Source of the DNA: Accumulibacter sp.
GTDB taxonomy: Bacteria > Pseudomonadota > Gammaproteobacteria > Burkholderiales > Rhodocyclaceae
Direction: 5' to 3'
Length of the DNA: 64,000 bases
Assembly (NCBI RefSeq): GCF_029255285.1
Contig: NZ_JAPUVI010000055.1
Location: 24,382-88,381, forward strand
The position numbers were made by a program, and so were the translations under genes. Under the pieces are notes generated by a model. That model saw only the letters and a list, made by a program, of their open reading frames with translations. It ran no database searches and was not told where the DNA came from. Positions 1 through 10,113 of this stretch are shown here, piece after piece; position 1 is the first letter of the stretch; each line of letters begins with the position of its first letter.

Positions 1-1
1 C

Positions 2-718
2 TTCACCCGCCCCGAAATGAAGGTCGAGCGTTTTTCTTATCCGGTCATCACGCCATCGGCTGCGCGAGGCATCTTCGATGCCATCTACTGGGACGGAAAG
101 CGGGACGAGCGACGAACCGGCAACAGCGTGCGCGAGATCATTCGCCCCTATTTCTACTGGCAGGTCGCGCGCGTCGAAGTCCTGGAAATGCCGCGCTTCA
201 TCGCGCTGCGCCGCAACGAAGTAAAAGGCACCGTACCCGGGATGACAACGCTGAACAAGTGGATGAATGGAAAAGAAAGTCCAGAGCCGCTCTGGGCGGA
301 TGGCGATGATGAAACCACCGGCCGCACCCAGCGCCAGACGGTTGCTCTCAAAAACGTTCGCTACCGCATCACCGCGCGCATCGTGCCGCATGCCACTCAC
401 CGACATGAACTCGGCAAGCTCAATGCCTGCTTTCTGCGCCGGGCGCAGCACGGCAAATGCTTCCAGCAACCGTATTTCGGCTGTCGCGAATTCGTGGCCT
501 TTTTCGAGTACATCCCACCCGGAACGTCAACATCACCAGCCGTGCCCCTGAATCAGCACCTTGGCTGGATGCTCTACGACGTGTTCGACCTCGCCAACGA
601 AGCACCAAAACTGGACGGTACGCCATTCATTTCGGTTTTCGACGCTACGGTGAAAAATGGTGTGCTGGAGGTGCCGGAGTACGGCAGCAGTGCGGTTCGC
701 AAACCGGGGAGAGCGTAG
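2..718 (+). CDS. cas5c: Cas5c (Cas5d), type I-C crRNA endonuclease, 5'-truncated by window edge
   Basis: In type I-C systems Cas5c replaces Cas6: it cuts the pre-crRNA at the repeat stem base and then caps the 5' handle in Cascade. The frame is open from base 2 (FTRPE before Met at 17), and the run FTRPEMKVER...PSAARGIFDAIYW is the typical N-terminal Cas5d motif, so the true start lies left of the window and Met17 is internal. About 238 residues are visible, near the family's usual 220-240 less a short N-terminus. It ends 2 bp before cas8c. Family assignment is secure from the motif and the following gene order. Confidence 0.93.
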   Translation, partial: FTRPEMKVERFSYPVITPSAARGIFDAIYWDGKRDERRTGNSVREIIRPYFYWQVARVEVLEMPRFIALRRNEVKGTVPGMTTLNKWMNGKESPEPLWADGDDETTGRTQRQTVALKNVRYRITARIVPHATHRHELGKLNACFLRRAQHGKCFQQPYFGCREFVAFFEYIPPGTSTSPAVPLNQHLGWMLYDVFDLANEAPKLDGTPFISVFDATVKNGVLEVPEYGSSAVRKPGRA

Positions 719-720
719 GC

Positions 721-2484
721 ATGTTGCAAGCGCTGAGAGAGTATGGAGAGAAGCTTGGCGGTGAACCAGGCTTCAAGTCGAGAGAAGTTCGCTGGTGCAT
801 TCAACTATCTGAAGCAGGCAATCTGCTCAACATCGTGCCCTTGGGAGATGGCCGGTCCGGCATTCAGATCGAACGCTGCCCGGACATGCACGCCATGAAT
901 TCGGGAGGCAAGGCCCACTTTCTGATTGAAACGGCGCAGACCATCGCGTGTCACTTCAAACCCGACGAATCGCGCGAGAGAATTGTCTCGGCTGAAGGCC
1001 GTCACCGTTTCTACGTTGAGATGCTGACCCAGTCGGCTCTTGAAGTTCGCTTATTGCAGGCGGCTGCATCACTGCTAAGCGACAGTGCAACGCGAGAATC
1101 ACTGCGCCTGATGATGGTCGAAAAGCGCGTGAAACCCGCCGATTGGCTGACATGGCAAATCGGCCAATCCGATCCGTGTGCCCAAGCGGATGTTCAGGCA
1201 TGGTGGCGGGCGCGGCGACATCAAGATCTTCTTCGCAATGACGAAGATGCCCCCAAGTTGTCCGGCCAAATGGTGTGTCTTCTGACTGGCGAACTCGCCC
1301 AGCCGTTGTTCACCCAGCCCAAGGTGACAGGCCTTGCGGGTGTCGGTGGACTAGCCATGGGCGATGTGGTGGTTGGTTTCGATAAGGCAGCCTTCCGGTC
1401 GTTCGGGCTGGAAAAATCATCAAATGCCGCTATGGGGGCGGCAGCGGCCCAGCAATACGTTGATGCAATCAACCACCTGATCAAAGAGCAGCAAGAGGCA
1501 ACGCGCAAGAATCCCTCGCGCCGAACCAACGCCCTGATGGTGTACTGGTTTGGCGAGCGTATTCCTCCTGAGGATGACCCTTTCGCCATGCTTTACGGCA
1601 TGCAAACCGAAGAACAGCAAACCGCCTCCGCTCTGGGTCAGGCGCGCAAGCTGCTTGAGTCCATTCATACCGGGGAGCGAGCGCAACTCGGGCACAACCA
1701 CTATTACGCGATGACGCTGTCCGGTGCCTCCGGCCGGGTGATGGTCCGCGACTGGATGGAAGGGCAGTTCGCGCAGCTGTTGTCCTGTATCGAAGCCTGG
1801 TTCACCGATCTATCCATTGCCCATCGCGACAGTAGTGAGCGTCTGGCGCCCGATCCCAGGTTCCTCGCCGTTGGCGGGGCGCTGGTGCGAGAGCTGAAGG
1901 ACTTGCCTGCTTCCACGACGGCGGCCCTGTGGCGTGCCGCCGTCGCCGGACAAGCGATACCACAGTCACTCATGGCGCAGGCTCTGGATCGCTTTCGCTC
2001 TGCTCTCATCAAGGGTGACACCTTCAATCACGCCCGCATGGGTCTTATCAAAGCCTACTTTGTTCGCAAACCCTCAGGAGGACAGCATATGAAGCCCTAT
2101 CTCAACCCGGACCATCCCGATCCGGCCTATCACTGCGGGCGTCTGTTGGCCGTCCTTGCACGACTGCAGCACGCGGCGCTCGGCGATGTCGGCGCTGGAG
2201 TTGTGCAGCGTTTCTATCCAGCCGCAAGTACCGCTCCGGGGCTCACACTGGGGCGGCTGGTCGCCAATGCGCGCAACCATCTTGGCAAGCTCGAGGGCGG
2301 ACTGTCCTTCTGGTACGAGCAACAGATTGGCGAAGTGATGGGGTGCTTCGGTGACGGCTTGCCGCGCACACTGGACCTCGAAGGGCAAGGTCTTTTCGCG
2401 CTGGGCTATTACCAGCAACTGGCCGCCCTGCGTAGCCCGAAGAAAGACGCACAACACGACGAGCACAACGGAGAACAGCCATGA
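721..2484 (+). CDS. cas8c: Cas8c (Csd1), type I-C Cascade large subunit
   Basis: The large subunit recognises the PAM and stabilises target strand separation in the type I-C complex. The start is the ATG at 721 ([13 protein letters not shown]), two bases after the cas5c stop; the frame stays open upstream to 457, but that part overlaps cas5c and does not look like the family. The product is 587 residues, the usual Csd1 size. Csd1-like segments include the N-terminal two-strand region with NIVPLGDG and a central [12 protein letters not shown] stretch where the family carries a conserved Asn/Phe-rich fold. Its stop overlaps the cas7c start by 4 bp (ATGA), so the two are probably translationally coupled. 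Confidence 0.93.
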   Translation: MLQALREYGEKLGGEPGFKSREVRWCIQLSEAGNLLNIVPLGDGRSGIQIERCPDMHAMNSGGKAHFLIETAQTIACHFKPDESRERIVSAEGRHRFYVEMLTQSALEVRLLQAAASLLSDSATRESLRLMMVEKRVKPADWLTWQIGQSDPCAQADVQAWWRARRHQDLLRNDEDAPKLSGQMVCLLTGELAQPLFTQPKVTGLAGVGGLAMGDVVVGFDKAAFRSFGLEKSSNAAMGAAAAQQYVDAINHLIKEQQEATRKNPSRRTNALMVYWFGERIPPEDDPFAMLYGMQTEEQQTASALGQARKLLESIHTGERAQLGHNHYYAMTLSGASGRVMVRDWMEGQFAQLLSCIEAWFTDLSIAHRDSSERLAPDPRFLAVGGALVRELKDLPASTTAALWRAAVAGQAIPQSLMAQALDRFRSALIKGDTFNHARMGLIKAYFVRKPSGGQHMKPYLNPDHPDPAYHCGRLLAVLARLQHAALGDVGAGVVQRFYPAASTAPGLTLGRLVANARNHLGKLEGGLSFWYEQQIGEVMGCFGDGLPRTLDLEGQGLFALGYYQQLAALRSPKKDAQHDEHNGEQP

Positions 2485-3476
2485 GCAACGACAACCCGAC
2501 AGCCATCAAGAACCGCTACGAATTTCTCTATCTGTTTGACTGCGAACGCGGCAATCCGAACGGCGATCCCGACGCCGGCAATAGCCCGCGCATCGACCCC
2601 GAAGACATGCACGGGCTGGTATCGGATGTGGCCATCAAACGACGGGTACGCAACTACGTGCAGACCAAGCATGGCAATTGTGAGGGCCACGCGATTTTCG
2701 TTCAGCACTCCACTAACCTCAATCGCCCCATAGCTGCCGCGCATGAAGCCACCCATGGCGCACCGGCCGGTGGCGGTAACCGCTCGCAGGTGACCAAGGC
2801 CCGCGACTGGATGTGCCAGCAGTTCTACGATGTGCGAACGTTTGGCGCAGTGATGTCGACCGGCGCGAACGCTGGCCAGGTACGTGGGCCGGTCCAGGTG
2901 GCTTTTTCTCGATCCATCGACCCGATCCTGCCGATGGATTCGGCGATAACGCGCATGGCGGTGGCGGAAAAAGTGAAGGATGCAAAGACGGCAGCAGATT
3001 ACGTCAAGTGGGAAGAACAGCAGCAGGAAGACAGCCTGCGCACCATGGGCCGCAAGTCCCTCATCTCGTACGGCCTCTATGTGACCAAAGGCTTCGTTTC
3101 CGCGCATCTGGCGCAAGGCACGAAGTTCTCCGAGGCCGACCTCGCCGAGCTATGGGAAGCGCTGGCCAACATGTACGACCACGACCGTTCCGCGTCCAAA
3201 GGCGTGATGTCCTGCCGTGACCTGTTCGTGTTCAAGCACGTCGGTGCGGATAACGGCGATCCGCTGGCGCAGGAACGGCAAGCCATGCTCGGTTGTGCGC
3301 CCGCGCATCACTTGCTCGATCTCGGCCGCGTCATCGAAGTTCCCGCCCTGAAAGATCAGGGCAAGCTGCCTCGCCGCTACGCCGACTACGACGTGAAGGT
3401 GCATCTGGATCGCGTGCCCAAGGGCGTCGAACTCTGGCGCTGGAGCTTCACCGAGCAGCGGCTGGTGAAGGCGTAG
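2481..3476 (+). CDS. cas7c: Cas7c (Csd2), type I-C Cascade backbone subunit
   Basis: Multiple copies of this RAMP-fold protein coat the crRNA in Cascade. The N-terminus carries the diagnostic Csd2 motif ([13 protein letters not shown] at residues ~14-26, then [13 protein letters not shown]). It has 331 residues, somewhat longer than the ~290 of many Csd2 proteins; the extra length seems to be the Gly/His-rich loop around residues 75-105, consistent with a thumb insertion. [10 protein letters not shown]-like stretch and YGLYV near residues 155-200 also fit the family. It starts inside the cas8c stop and ends 10 bp before cas4. Confidence 0.94.
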   Translation: MSNDNPTAIKNRYEFLYLFDCERGNPNGDPDAGNSPRIDPEDMHGLVSDVAIKRRVRNYVQTKHGNCEGHAIFVQHSTNLNRPIAAAHEATHGAPAGGGNRSQVTKARDWMCQQFYDVRTFGAVMSTGANAGQVRGPVQVAFSRSIDPILPMDSAITRMAVAEKVKDAKTAADYVKWEEQQQEDSLRTMGRKSLISYGLYVTKGFVSAHLAQGTKFSEADLAELWEALANMYDHDRSASKGVMSCRDLFVFKHVGADNGDPLAQERQAMLGCAPAHHLLDLGRVIEVPALKDQGKLPRRYADYDVKVHLDRVPKGVELWRWSFTEQRLVKA

Positions 3477-3486
3477 CGCGGCAACC

Positions 3487-4110
3487 GTGACTGACGATCT
3501 GGAGCCGGTCAATGTATCGGCGCTCAACCAGTACGCGTATTGCCCGCGCCGCTGTGCCCTGATCTATCTCGAAAACGAATTCGCGGAGAATCGGCACACG
3601 GCGAGCGGCAACGCCGAGCACGCTCGCGTCGATCGCGTGGCGCATGCCAGCAATCGGGAAGGCGCGCGTGTCGAGTATGCCCTGCCGATCTGGAGCGAAC
3701 GCCTGGGATTGATCGGCAAGGGGGATGTGGTCGAATTCTGGCCAGACGGGACGATCTACCCCGTGGAATACAAGCACGGCGCGAAAAAGCAGCACGACAA
3801 CGATGACCTGCAACTGGCGGCACAAGCGTTGTGCCTGGAAGAGATGTTCGGCAGGACGATCCTGCGAGGAGCCATCTTTCACGCCAGGAGCAAGCGTCGT
3901 CGCGACGTGATGTTCACCAGCCAGTTGCGCGCAGCCACCGAACAAACCGTCGCTTCAATTCGCCAAATGCTCATGGCCCAGATAATGCCGCCGCCCCTGA
4001 TCAACGATACGCGCTGCCGGGAGTGCTCGCTGATCGACCTGTGTCAGCCGCAGGCGCTGGGCAATCTCAAGAGCTTGCGGCGCGAAGATTTGTTCGACCC
4101 GGATCGCTGA
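3487..4110 (+). CDS. cas4: Cas4, RecB-like exonuclease for spacer acquisition
   Basis: Cas4 trims prespacers and fixes PAM orientation together with Cas1-Cas2. Translation starts at GTG 3487. Four cysteines that would bind a [4Fe-4S] cluster are visible: C19 and C23 (YCPRRC) plus the C-terminal RCRECSLIDLC cluster near residues 177-187. RecB-type nuclease residues appear in GKGDVVEFWPDG and YPVEYKHG (Asp, Glu, Lys). The length of 207 aa is normal for stand-alone type I-C Cas4. It sits between cas7c and cas1, the standard I-C position. Confidence 0.93.
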   Translation: MTDDLEPVNVSALNQYAYCPRRCALIYLENEFAENRHTASGNAEHARVDRVAHASNREGARVEYALPIWSERLGLIGKGDVVEFWPDGTIYPVEYKHGAKKQHDNDDLQLAAQALCLEEMFGRTILRGAIFHARSKRRRDVMFTSQLRAATEQTVASIRQMLMAQIMPPPLINDTRCRECSLIDLCQPQALGNLKSLRREDLFDPDR

Positions 4111-4117
4111 GAACGGC

Positions 4118-5146
4118 ATGCAATTACTGAACACGCTATACGTCACTCAGCCCGAAAGCTATCTGCGGTTGGAGAACGATACCCTGTGCGTCGAAATCGA
4201 ACACAAGCTGCGCCTGCGGGTACCGCTGCACCATCTGGCCAGTGTCGTGTGTTTCGGACATGTCGGTCTTTCGGCGCCGCTCATGCATCGTCTGGCCGAT
4301 GAGGGCATCGCGCTGGTTCTGCTGGATGACCATGGGCGCTTCAAGGCCAGGCTCGAAGGAGGAACGTCCGGCAATGTTCTGTTGCGTCAAGCCCATCACC
4401 GCCGCGCCGATGATGCCATGTTTGCGCTCGACACCGCCCGTACCTGCGTCGCTGGCAAGATCAAGAACGCGCGACAGGTGCTGCTACGCGGTGCGCGCGA
4501 AGCCAAGTCAAGCACGGATGGAGCGGCCCTCACGCGCGCTGCGGATGATCTCGCCGCCGCCCTGCGCGGCTTGCCTGTGGCCGACAGTCTTGACGCTCTA
4601 CGCGGATTTGAAGGTGTGGCCGCTCGGGAGTACTTCGCCGTACTGACTCTCATCGTGCGGCCGGACTTGCGTACCCATTTCGCCATGGAAGGCCGCACAC
4701 GCCGACCACCGCGCGACCGCTTCAACGCGCTGCTGTCATTCGTCTACGCCATGTGGATGAATGACTGCCGTTCCGCTGTCGAGGCCGCAGGACTTGATCC
4801 GCAGATCGGCTTTCTGCATGCCGTCCGCCCAGGCCGTGCCGCTCTGGCGCTTGATTTGCAAGAAGAATTCCGGCCTTTGGCAGATCGCCTGGTTCTGACC
4901 CTCATCAATCGCGGGCAGGTCGCTCCGGATGGATTCATCGTTCGCGAAGGAGGTGCCGTCATGCTTCATGGCGATGCCCGCAAGGCTGTGGTGGTGGCCT
5001 TTCAGGAGAGAAAGCAGGAAACCATAACGCATCCTCTGCTGGCCCAGTCGATTCCGCTGGGCGTGATTCCGCTCGTGCAGGCTCGCTTGCTGGCCCGCGC
5101 CATCCGCGGTGAATCCGACGGCTATATGCCGTTTGTAATGCGCTGA
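4118..5146 (+). CDS. cas1: Cas1, type I-C integrase of spacer acquisition
   Basis: Cas1 is the metal-dependent integrase that inserts prespacers at the leader end of the array. The product of 342 aa fits type I-C Cas1 (~340-345). The N-terminal beta domain ([10 protein letters not shown]...) is followed by the alpha-helical catalytic domain; likely metal ligands are the Glu in [11 protein letters not shown], the His in [11 protein letters not shown] and the acidic residues in [12 protein letters not shown], which occupy the usual E-H-D positions. It starts 7 bp after cas4 and ends 11 bp before cas2. Confidence 0.95.
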   Translation: MQLLNTLYVTQPESYLRLENDTLCVEIEHKLRLRVPLHHLASVVCFGHVGLSAPLMHRLADEGIALVLLDDHGRFKARLEGGTSGNVLLRQAHHRRADDAMFALDTARTCVAGKIKNARQVLLRGAREAKSSTDGAALTRAADDLAAALRGLPVADSLDALRGFEGVAAREYFAVLTLIVRPDLRTHFAMEGRTRRPPRDRFNALLSFVYAMWMNDCRSAVEAAGLDPQIGFLHAVRPGRAALALDLQEEFRPLADRLVLTLINRGQVAPDGFIVREGGAVMLHGDARKAVVVAFQERKQETITHPLLAQSIPLGVIPLVQARLLARAIRGESDGYMPFVMR

Positions 5147-5157
5147 GGATCACCGCG

Positions 5158-5448
5158 GTGCTGGTCATCGTCTGTTACGACGTAAACACCGAAACCTCCC
5201 AAGGGCGCCGCCGCCTCCGGCGCGTTGCAAAGATCTGTGAGAGCACAGGGCAACGTGTCCAGAAATCCGTCTTTGAATGCCAGGTCAATCAGATGCAATT
5301 CGATGAACTGGAACGTCGTCTGCTGGCCGAGATTCAGGTCAATGAAGACTGCTTGCGCCTCTATCGGATGGCCAACACGCGCGGATGTGAAGTGCACGAG
5401 TATGGACGATTCAAAGCTACGGATTTTGACGGGCCACTGGTAATATGA
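5158..5448 (+). CDS. cas2: Cas2, adaptation complex subunit
   Basis: Cas2 bridges two Cas1 dimers in the adaptation complex. GTG start at 5158, 96 aa, typical ferredoxin-fold size. The [10 protein letters not shown]-terminus has the conserved Asp8, and QKSVFECQV is the usual second strand. It is the last cas gene; the leader and array follow at once on the same strand. Confidence 0.95.
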   Translation: MLVIVCYDVNTETSQGRRRLRRVAKICESTGQRVQKSVFECQVNQMQFDELERRLLAEIQVNEDCLRLYRMANTRGCEVHEYGRFKATDFDGPLVI

Positions 5449-5627
5449 AGCGCGAACGCCAAGTGATTGGTGATATCGCGGATAGTTCGCGCAGTCAGTA
5501 ACGCCATGATTTTTCATATGAAAGCATGCCGACAACGGAAGAGGCGCCGTCACTGGCTCCCGCTAATGAGGACGTTTGCGTTGGCCATGAATCTTTTGTC
5601 GACAATACATGCTGTTACGCGCGAAGA
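5449..5627 (+). promoter_or_regulatory. CRISPR leader
   Basis: This 179-bp non-coding stretch separates cas2 from the first repeat and should hold the array promoter and the integration-guiding signals. An exact 8-bp inverted repeat (GCGCGAAC at 5450-5457, GTTCGCGC at 5485-5492) flanks 27 bp directly after cas2. An AT-richer block (CATGATTTTTCATATG, around 5508-5523) is the most likely promoter or bending element. The repeat 3' end (ATTGAAAC) points away from the leader, as expected for type I-C. Confidence 0.75.
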
Positions 5628-7403
5628 GTCGCGCGCTCCTCACGGGGCGCGCGTGGATTGAAACATGATCTGATTATCTACCCATGCCCGACGACATCAT
5701 CGTCGCGCGCTCCTCACGGGGCGCGCGTGGATTGAAACAGCCCACGCTCTGCCGCCCACCTCCGCGCATACTCCGTCGCGCGCTCCTCACGGGGCGCGCG
5801 TGGATTGAAACATCTCGTGCCGACCGGGCATCTCTACGGCGCCGCTCGGCCTGTTGTTGAAGCCGCGCGGTCGCGCGCTCCTCACGGGGCGCGCGTGGAT
5901 TGAAACAGCGCGCGGGAATACGCCAGGCTTCCAGCCTTCTACGTCGCGCGCTCCTCACGGGGCGCGCGTGGATTGAAACTTCGCCTTTCCGTGCCGTGCC
6001 TAGCATTGCCAAGCGTCGCGCGCTCCTCACGGGGCGCGCGTGGATTGAAACTCATCGATCGGCCGGCGAAGCCGATTGATTCGCTGTCGCGCGCTCCTCA
6101 CGGGGCGCGCGTGGATTGAAACTCCTGGGAATACTTCCGCCTTCAGCGTCTTGTAGGTCGCGCGCTCCTCACGGGGCGCGCGTGGATTGAAACGCTTGCG
6201 CTGCGGTCGTCAATCTTCGCCTTCGGCAGTCGCGCGCTCCTCACGGGGCGCGCGTGGATTGAAACAGAGGTAAGGCTTATCATAAGGGTCCTCATCTTGG
6301 TCGCGCGCTCCTCACGGGGCGCGCGTGGATTGAAACATGGACGGAAGAGATCATTTCTCCTCTGTCTCATGTCGCGCGCTCCTCACGGGGCGCGCGTGGA
6401 TTGAAACATGGATCACTAACGAAAGGGCCCTGAGCCGCTGCGTCGCGCGCTCCTCACGGGGCGCGCGTGGATTGAAACCAGTGGAGAGTCGTGCAGTACT
6501 GAGAATCTCGGCGTCGCGCGCTCCTCACGGGGCGCGCGTGGATTGAAACATGGGCATGCTTACTCCTTCCCCGATGAAACGAGGTCGCGCGCTCCTCACG
6601 GGGCGCGCGTGGATTGAAACCTCGTGCGCGGCCCGTGGCGAGGGGTGGGCGACGGTCGCGCGCTCCTCACGGGGCGCGCGTGGATTGAAACCGCTGAGGT
6701 TCACACTGTTAAGCGTCGCGTCCCGGTCGCGCGCTCCTCACGGGGCGCGCGTGGATTGAAACCGACCCGGTCGACATGACCGACGCCAGTCTCACGGTCG
6801 CGCGCTCCTCACGGGGCGCGCGTGGATTGAAACATCAGGCCAGAACCCCGACAGAGCCTCGATGATCGTCGCGCGCTCCTCACGGGGCGCGCGTGGATTG
6901 AAACAGCGGCACCGGGACGCTGGGATTTCTCGTCGGCCGTCGCGCGCTCCTCACGGGGCGCGCGTGGATTGAAACTCAGTGAATTTGTTCAAGATCAGCG
7001 GGCTTGTGCGTCGCGCGCTCCTCACGGGGCGCGCGTGGATTGAAACATTACCAGGATGGGCAGATTGTTATTCCTGGTGCGTCGCGCGCTCCTCACGGGG
7101 CGCGCGTGGATTGAAACGGCGATGGAAGCATGCCGTCGACGGTTTGCTGGCGTCGCGCGCTCCTCACGGGGCGCGCGTGGATTGAAACATGTGAGTTCGT
7201 ACATCATCAATTGCTTGGCGCAGTGTCGCGCGCTCCTCACGGGGCGCGCGTGGATTGAAACTGCAGCACGACGAGGCCATATCCGCGAGAGTGCGGTCGC
7301 GCGCTCCTCACGGGGCGCGCGTGGATTGAAACTTCTCCAGTTGGCGGAAGCTATACTGCGACCAGCGTCGCGCGCTCCTCACGGGGCGCGCGTGGATTGA
7401 AAC
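5628..7403 (+). CRISPR. Type I-C CRISPR array, 25 repeats / 24 spacers
   Basis: Twenty-five apparently identical 37-bp repeats begin GTCGCGCGCTCC and end GTGGATTGAAAC; the first is 5628-5664 and the last 7367-7403. Repeat bases 3-12 and 17-26 pair into a 10-bp stem with one G-U and a TCAC loop, leaving the 5' handle ATTGAAAC after Cas5c cleavage. Spacers are mostly 34 bp (range 34-37), except spacer 3 (5812-5869), which is 58 bp. I see no degenerate terminal repeat, so the distal end is either young or trimmed. Spacer targets cannot be determined from the sequence alone. Confidence 0.98.
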
Positions 7404-8043
7404 GATGCGTGGGATGTGGGCGCGCACCTCGCAGGGTAGGAATTGTTCGTGCTGACGTAGCAAGAACAAAGGGCAATGGCGACCGGAAAGCTCTCATAGT
7501 TCGAGTTCGCAGGCGGCGGGAGGATTGGCCATGGAATTGTCAGCGCCTGGGGCGCATACTGTGGGTGAGGTCATTCGTCACCTGAAGGGGTTGTACTGGG
7601 AACCCGCGCGTGAACTGACCTCTCTAAGCGGACTTCGCCTGCCGATGGCGGTGGGTTGTGCGTTTCGTGCGCGTCGGGCATGGCGCTTTGCTTCGTCGGC
7701 TAAGTCCGGCACCTGGAGATGGACAAGGGCGCTGCGGCAAGGAAGGCTGAAGGAAGCCCGGTCGGAGCGTCGAAGCTGGGCGTTTGCGGAGGACGAATGT
7801 CGTGGAGAAGTCAGCCAAGGGCCGATCTGGCGACGCCACCGCCCGAGGGCCAGGCGAAGAAGGGTTACGGATCGTGGCGAAGGGAACTGGAGACGGCTCT
7901 GACTTCCTGTGCCAGCCGGTGGTGGCCAAGCGGCGGGATGAACGGCCGGAATCCCCCCGGCACCGCGCTGTCGCTCAGCCGCTTCTGAGCGATGAAGGCC
8001 GAGCGCGGCCGAACTTCAATTAAAGCCACAGGGATGCCCGGCA
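7404..8043. other. Unassigned region downstream of the CRISPR array
   Basis: Several short open frames overlap here on both strands, the longest about 125 codons from 7525, but none has a recognisable family, good ribosome binding site or low-complexity-free composition, so I call no gene. A hairpin with a 9-bp stem (one mismatch) and 5-nt loop lies at 7445-7467, about 40 bp past the last repeat, and could stop array transcription, though no T-run follows it. The region may be degraded mobile DNA. Confidence 0.4.
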
Positions 8044-8055
8044 TTGATACCTTGG

Positions 8056-8427
8056 ATGGAGACACTCAGTCTGCTGGCCTTGCTGGCCGGCGTGTGGTTC
8101 TGGCTCGACAGCTTCAAGGCGCGCGACGCGGCAATCCGCGTCGCGAGTTCGGCCTGCGACGCCGAGCGACTGCTGCTGCTCGACGATACCGTGGCACTCG
8201 GTTCGCTCCGGCCGCAGCGTGACGAGCAAGGCCGGTTGCGGCTGCGCCGTGTCTACCACTTCGAATACAGCGACACGGGCGACAATCGTCGCAACGGTTA
8301 CGTGACGCTGCTGGGGAATGAACTGTCGATGCTGCACCTGCCGCATGGGCCGCAGTTCGTGCGGCAGTCGTCGCTGTCGGTCGTCGGCGGCGACGCGGAT
8401 CGCTCGTCGCCGCGCTCGCCGCAGTGA
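8056..8427 (+). CDS. DUF3301 family single-pass membrane protein
   Basis: The N-terminus METLSLLALLAGVWFWLDSF is one transmembrane segment followed by a DUF3301-type pattern (KARDAAI, AC..AGLQLLDDTVAL-like, then LRRVYHFEYSDTG and GYVTLLG near the C-terminus). The start at ATG 8056 gives 123 aa and the usual family N-terminus; a TTG 12 bp upstream is also in frame. The function of the family is unknown. Its end overlaps the GTG start of the next gene by 4 bp, so the two are probably co-transcribed. Confidence 0.8.
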   Translation: METLSLLALLAGVWFWLDSFKARDAAIRVASSACDAERLLLLDDTVALGSLRPQRDEQGRLRLRRVYHFEYSDTGDNRRNGYVTLLGNELSMLHLPHGPQFVRQSSLSVVGGDADRSSPRSPQ

Positions 8428-9020
8428 ATTATCTGGCGCATGCACTACTGGCCGGCGACGATGCGGACTGCCGCCTCGGTGGATTGCTTGGCGACTTCAT
8501 CAAGGGGCCGCTTTGGCCGCCGCCACCGGGCCTGGCACCAGCCGTCGTGCAGGGCATCGTCTTGCACCGGCGCATCGACAGCTATGCGGATTCCCATCCG
8601 GCGTTCCAGCGAAGCCGGCAGCGGGTCAGCGCCGAACGTCGCCGCTACAGCGGCATCCTCGTCGACCTGTTTTACGATCATTTCCTTGCCGCGCATTGGG
8701 AGCGTTACTCGCCCGAGCCGCTCGAAGTCTTTACGGCCGGTGTCTATGCCTTGCTTGGCGAACGCGCGCTGCCCGAGCGGCTGGCGCAAATCCTGCCCGC
8801 GATGCGCGCCGGCGACTGGCTCGCGGGCTATCGCGAACCAGCCGCGATCGGCTGGGCGCTCGACCGGATCGGCGAGCACCGGGTCAGGCGCAGCAATCCT
8901 CTGCGCGGAGCCGGCGGCGAGCTTGCCCTGAACTATCGCGGCTTCGAGGGTGATTTCGTGGAGTTCCTGCCGGCCGCGATGGACTTCGCGGAATCGTTTC
9001 GGCTGCCGCGGCCGGCCTAG
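8424..9020 (+). CDS. acpH: Acyl carrier protein phosphodiesterase (AcpH family)
   Basis: AcpH removes the 4'-phosphopantetheine arm from holo-ACP. The 198-aa product begins MNYLAHALLAG and carries the family signatures GGLLGDFIKG, VLHRRIDSYAD and GILVDLFYDHFLA, whose His/Asp residues form the metal site of this DUF479/HD-like fold. GTG start at 8424 overlaps the preceding stop. The stop codon shares the palindrome CTAG with the stop of the convergent gene at 9017, so the two genes overlap tail to tail. Confidence 0.88.
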   Translation: MNYLAHALLAGDDADCRLGGLLGDFIKGPLWPPPPGLAPAVVQGIVLHRRIDSYADSHPAFQRSRQRVSAERRRYSGILVDLFYDHFLAAHWERYSPEPLEVFTAGVYALLGERALPERLAQILPAMRAGDWLAGYREPAAIGWALDRIGEHRVRRSNPLRGAGGELALNYRGFEGDFVEFLPAAMDFAESFRLPRPA

Positions 9021-9910
9021 AAGCCGGTGACGAACTTGAAATAGAACTTGTTGCCCTGAAATCGGTTCTCGACGCCGCTTTCGTGGCTCCAACTGGCGAC
9101 CAAACTCGTTCCCTTGTAGTCGTACTTGAGCGCCGGGCCGTAGGCGAAGACCTTGCCGCGTCTGCCGTCCGGGCCGACCTGGCGACCGTCGATGCGGTCG
9201 TCGGTGGTTTGCGTCAGGTAGTAGCCGGCGAGGCCGACGGCCCAGGGGCCGAAGTGCTGGCCCAGCAGATAGTCCATGTGGAAATTGTCGCCCGACTCGT
9301 AATCGGTGTCGCGGTTCTTGGTCTTGATGTTGTACATCAGCTTCGCCGTGGCTTCGAAACCGCTCTGGTTGAGGTAGGTGAAGGCAAAGATGGGTTCGAA
9401 GCTGTAGTAGTTGGCGCCGATGCTCTCGGTCGGGTCGTTCCGGTTGTACTTGCCGGTTGGCAGGTAGATGTCGAGGCCAACGGTCAGGTGCCAGTCGGGC
9501 GGCAAGTGCCAGCCGATGATGATCGGGTCGATGACGATGTCGCCCAGGCCGAAGGTGCTGCCGGTGCCGATCGCCGGGATCGGCGTGTGCAGCTTCTGGT
9601 ACACCAGCGGCACGATCGCATGCATGGCCCAGTCCCCGCCGAAGATCTTCTGGTTGGTGACGTGGATGTAGCGCAGCGCGTCGAAGGTGGCGTTGACTTT
9701 CAGTCCGGGAACCTTGTCTCCCCGGTTGTCACGGTAGTCGCCCTGATAGTAGCCCAGGTAGTTGATGAAATAGTTCCCGGGCGGCGGCAGGGCGCCGGCC
9801 ATGAAGTTCTCGGAACCGTTCGGATATTGGTCCGGACCCTCGAGCGCCGCGGCGGCGCTGGTGAACAGCGCCGGCACGGCCAGCAGTAGAAGTCGTTGGG
9901 CTTTGCGCAT
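9017..9910 (-). CDS. Outer-membrane protein of the phenol-degradation MetA-pathway (SphA/COG4313) family
   Basis: The 297-aa product starts at the ATG at 9910, with a GGGGAGAG ribosome binding site just upstream; the longer frame to 9976 adds only Arg-rich sequence. Residues 1-23 (MRKAQRLLLLAVPALFTSAAAAL) are a signal peptide. The rest is rich in aromatic beta-strand repeats and ends in ...NKFYFKFVTGF with a terminal Phe, typical of outer-membrane beta-barrels. Family members are often near aromatic or hydrocarbon pathways and may be substrate channels; the actual substrate here is unknown. Confidence 0.75.
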   Translation of the reverse strand: MRKAQRLLLLAVPALFTSAAAALEGPDQYPNGSENFMAGALPPPGNYFINYLGYYQGDYRDNRGDKVPGLKVNATFDALRYIHVTNQKIFGGDWAMHAIVPLVYQKLHTPIPAIGTGSTFGLGDIVIDPIIIGWHLPPDWHLTVGLDIYLPTGKYNRNDPTESIGANYYSFEPIFAFTYLNQSGFEATAKLMYNIKTKNRDTDYESGDNFHMDYLLGQHFGPWAVGLAGYYLTQTTDDRIDGRQVGPDGRRGKVFAYGPALKYDYKGTSLVASWSHESGVENRFQGNKFYFKFVTGF

Positions 9911-10113
9911 TGGTCTTTTCTCTCCCCTGATTGTCTGTTGCCTCGCCCGCCGCCGCGCCATCCCTTGTCGGGCCAAGGATCGACCGCGTCCGGCGGCCAG
10001 CCGGCAATGGTATCACTGCGGTCGATGTTCCGGCGGAAGAGCGGCCGTGGCGACCCGTCGTGTGTGCCGAGGGTTTTCCCGTCGCGGCGCGAAGCGCGTT
10101 CCGGCGGGCGGTT

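Noticed and set aside
457-720. Upstream extension of the Cas8c frame
   Set aside because: It overlaps cas5c in another frame and is Arg/Pro-rich; the ATG at 721 gives the normal Csd1 N-terminus.
7525-7902. 125-codon ORF downstream of the CRISPR array
   Set aside because: Trp/Arg-rich, no ribosome binding site, no family pattern; other frames in the same stretch look equally good.
7404-8043. Group II intron remnant
   Set aside because: A few GTGCG-like and maturase-leader-like bits caught the eye, but no domain V hairpin or reverse-transcriptase motif is seen.
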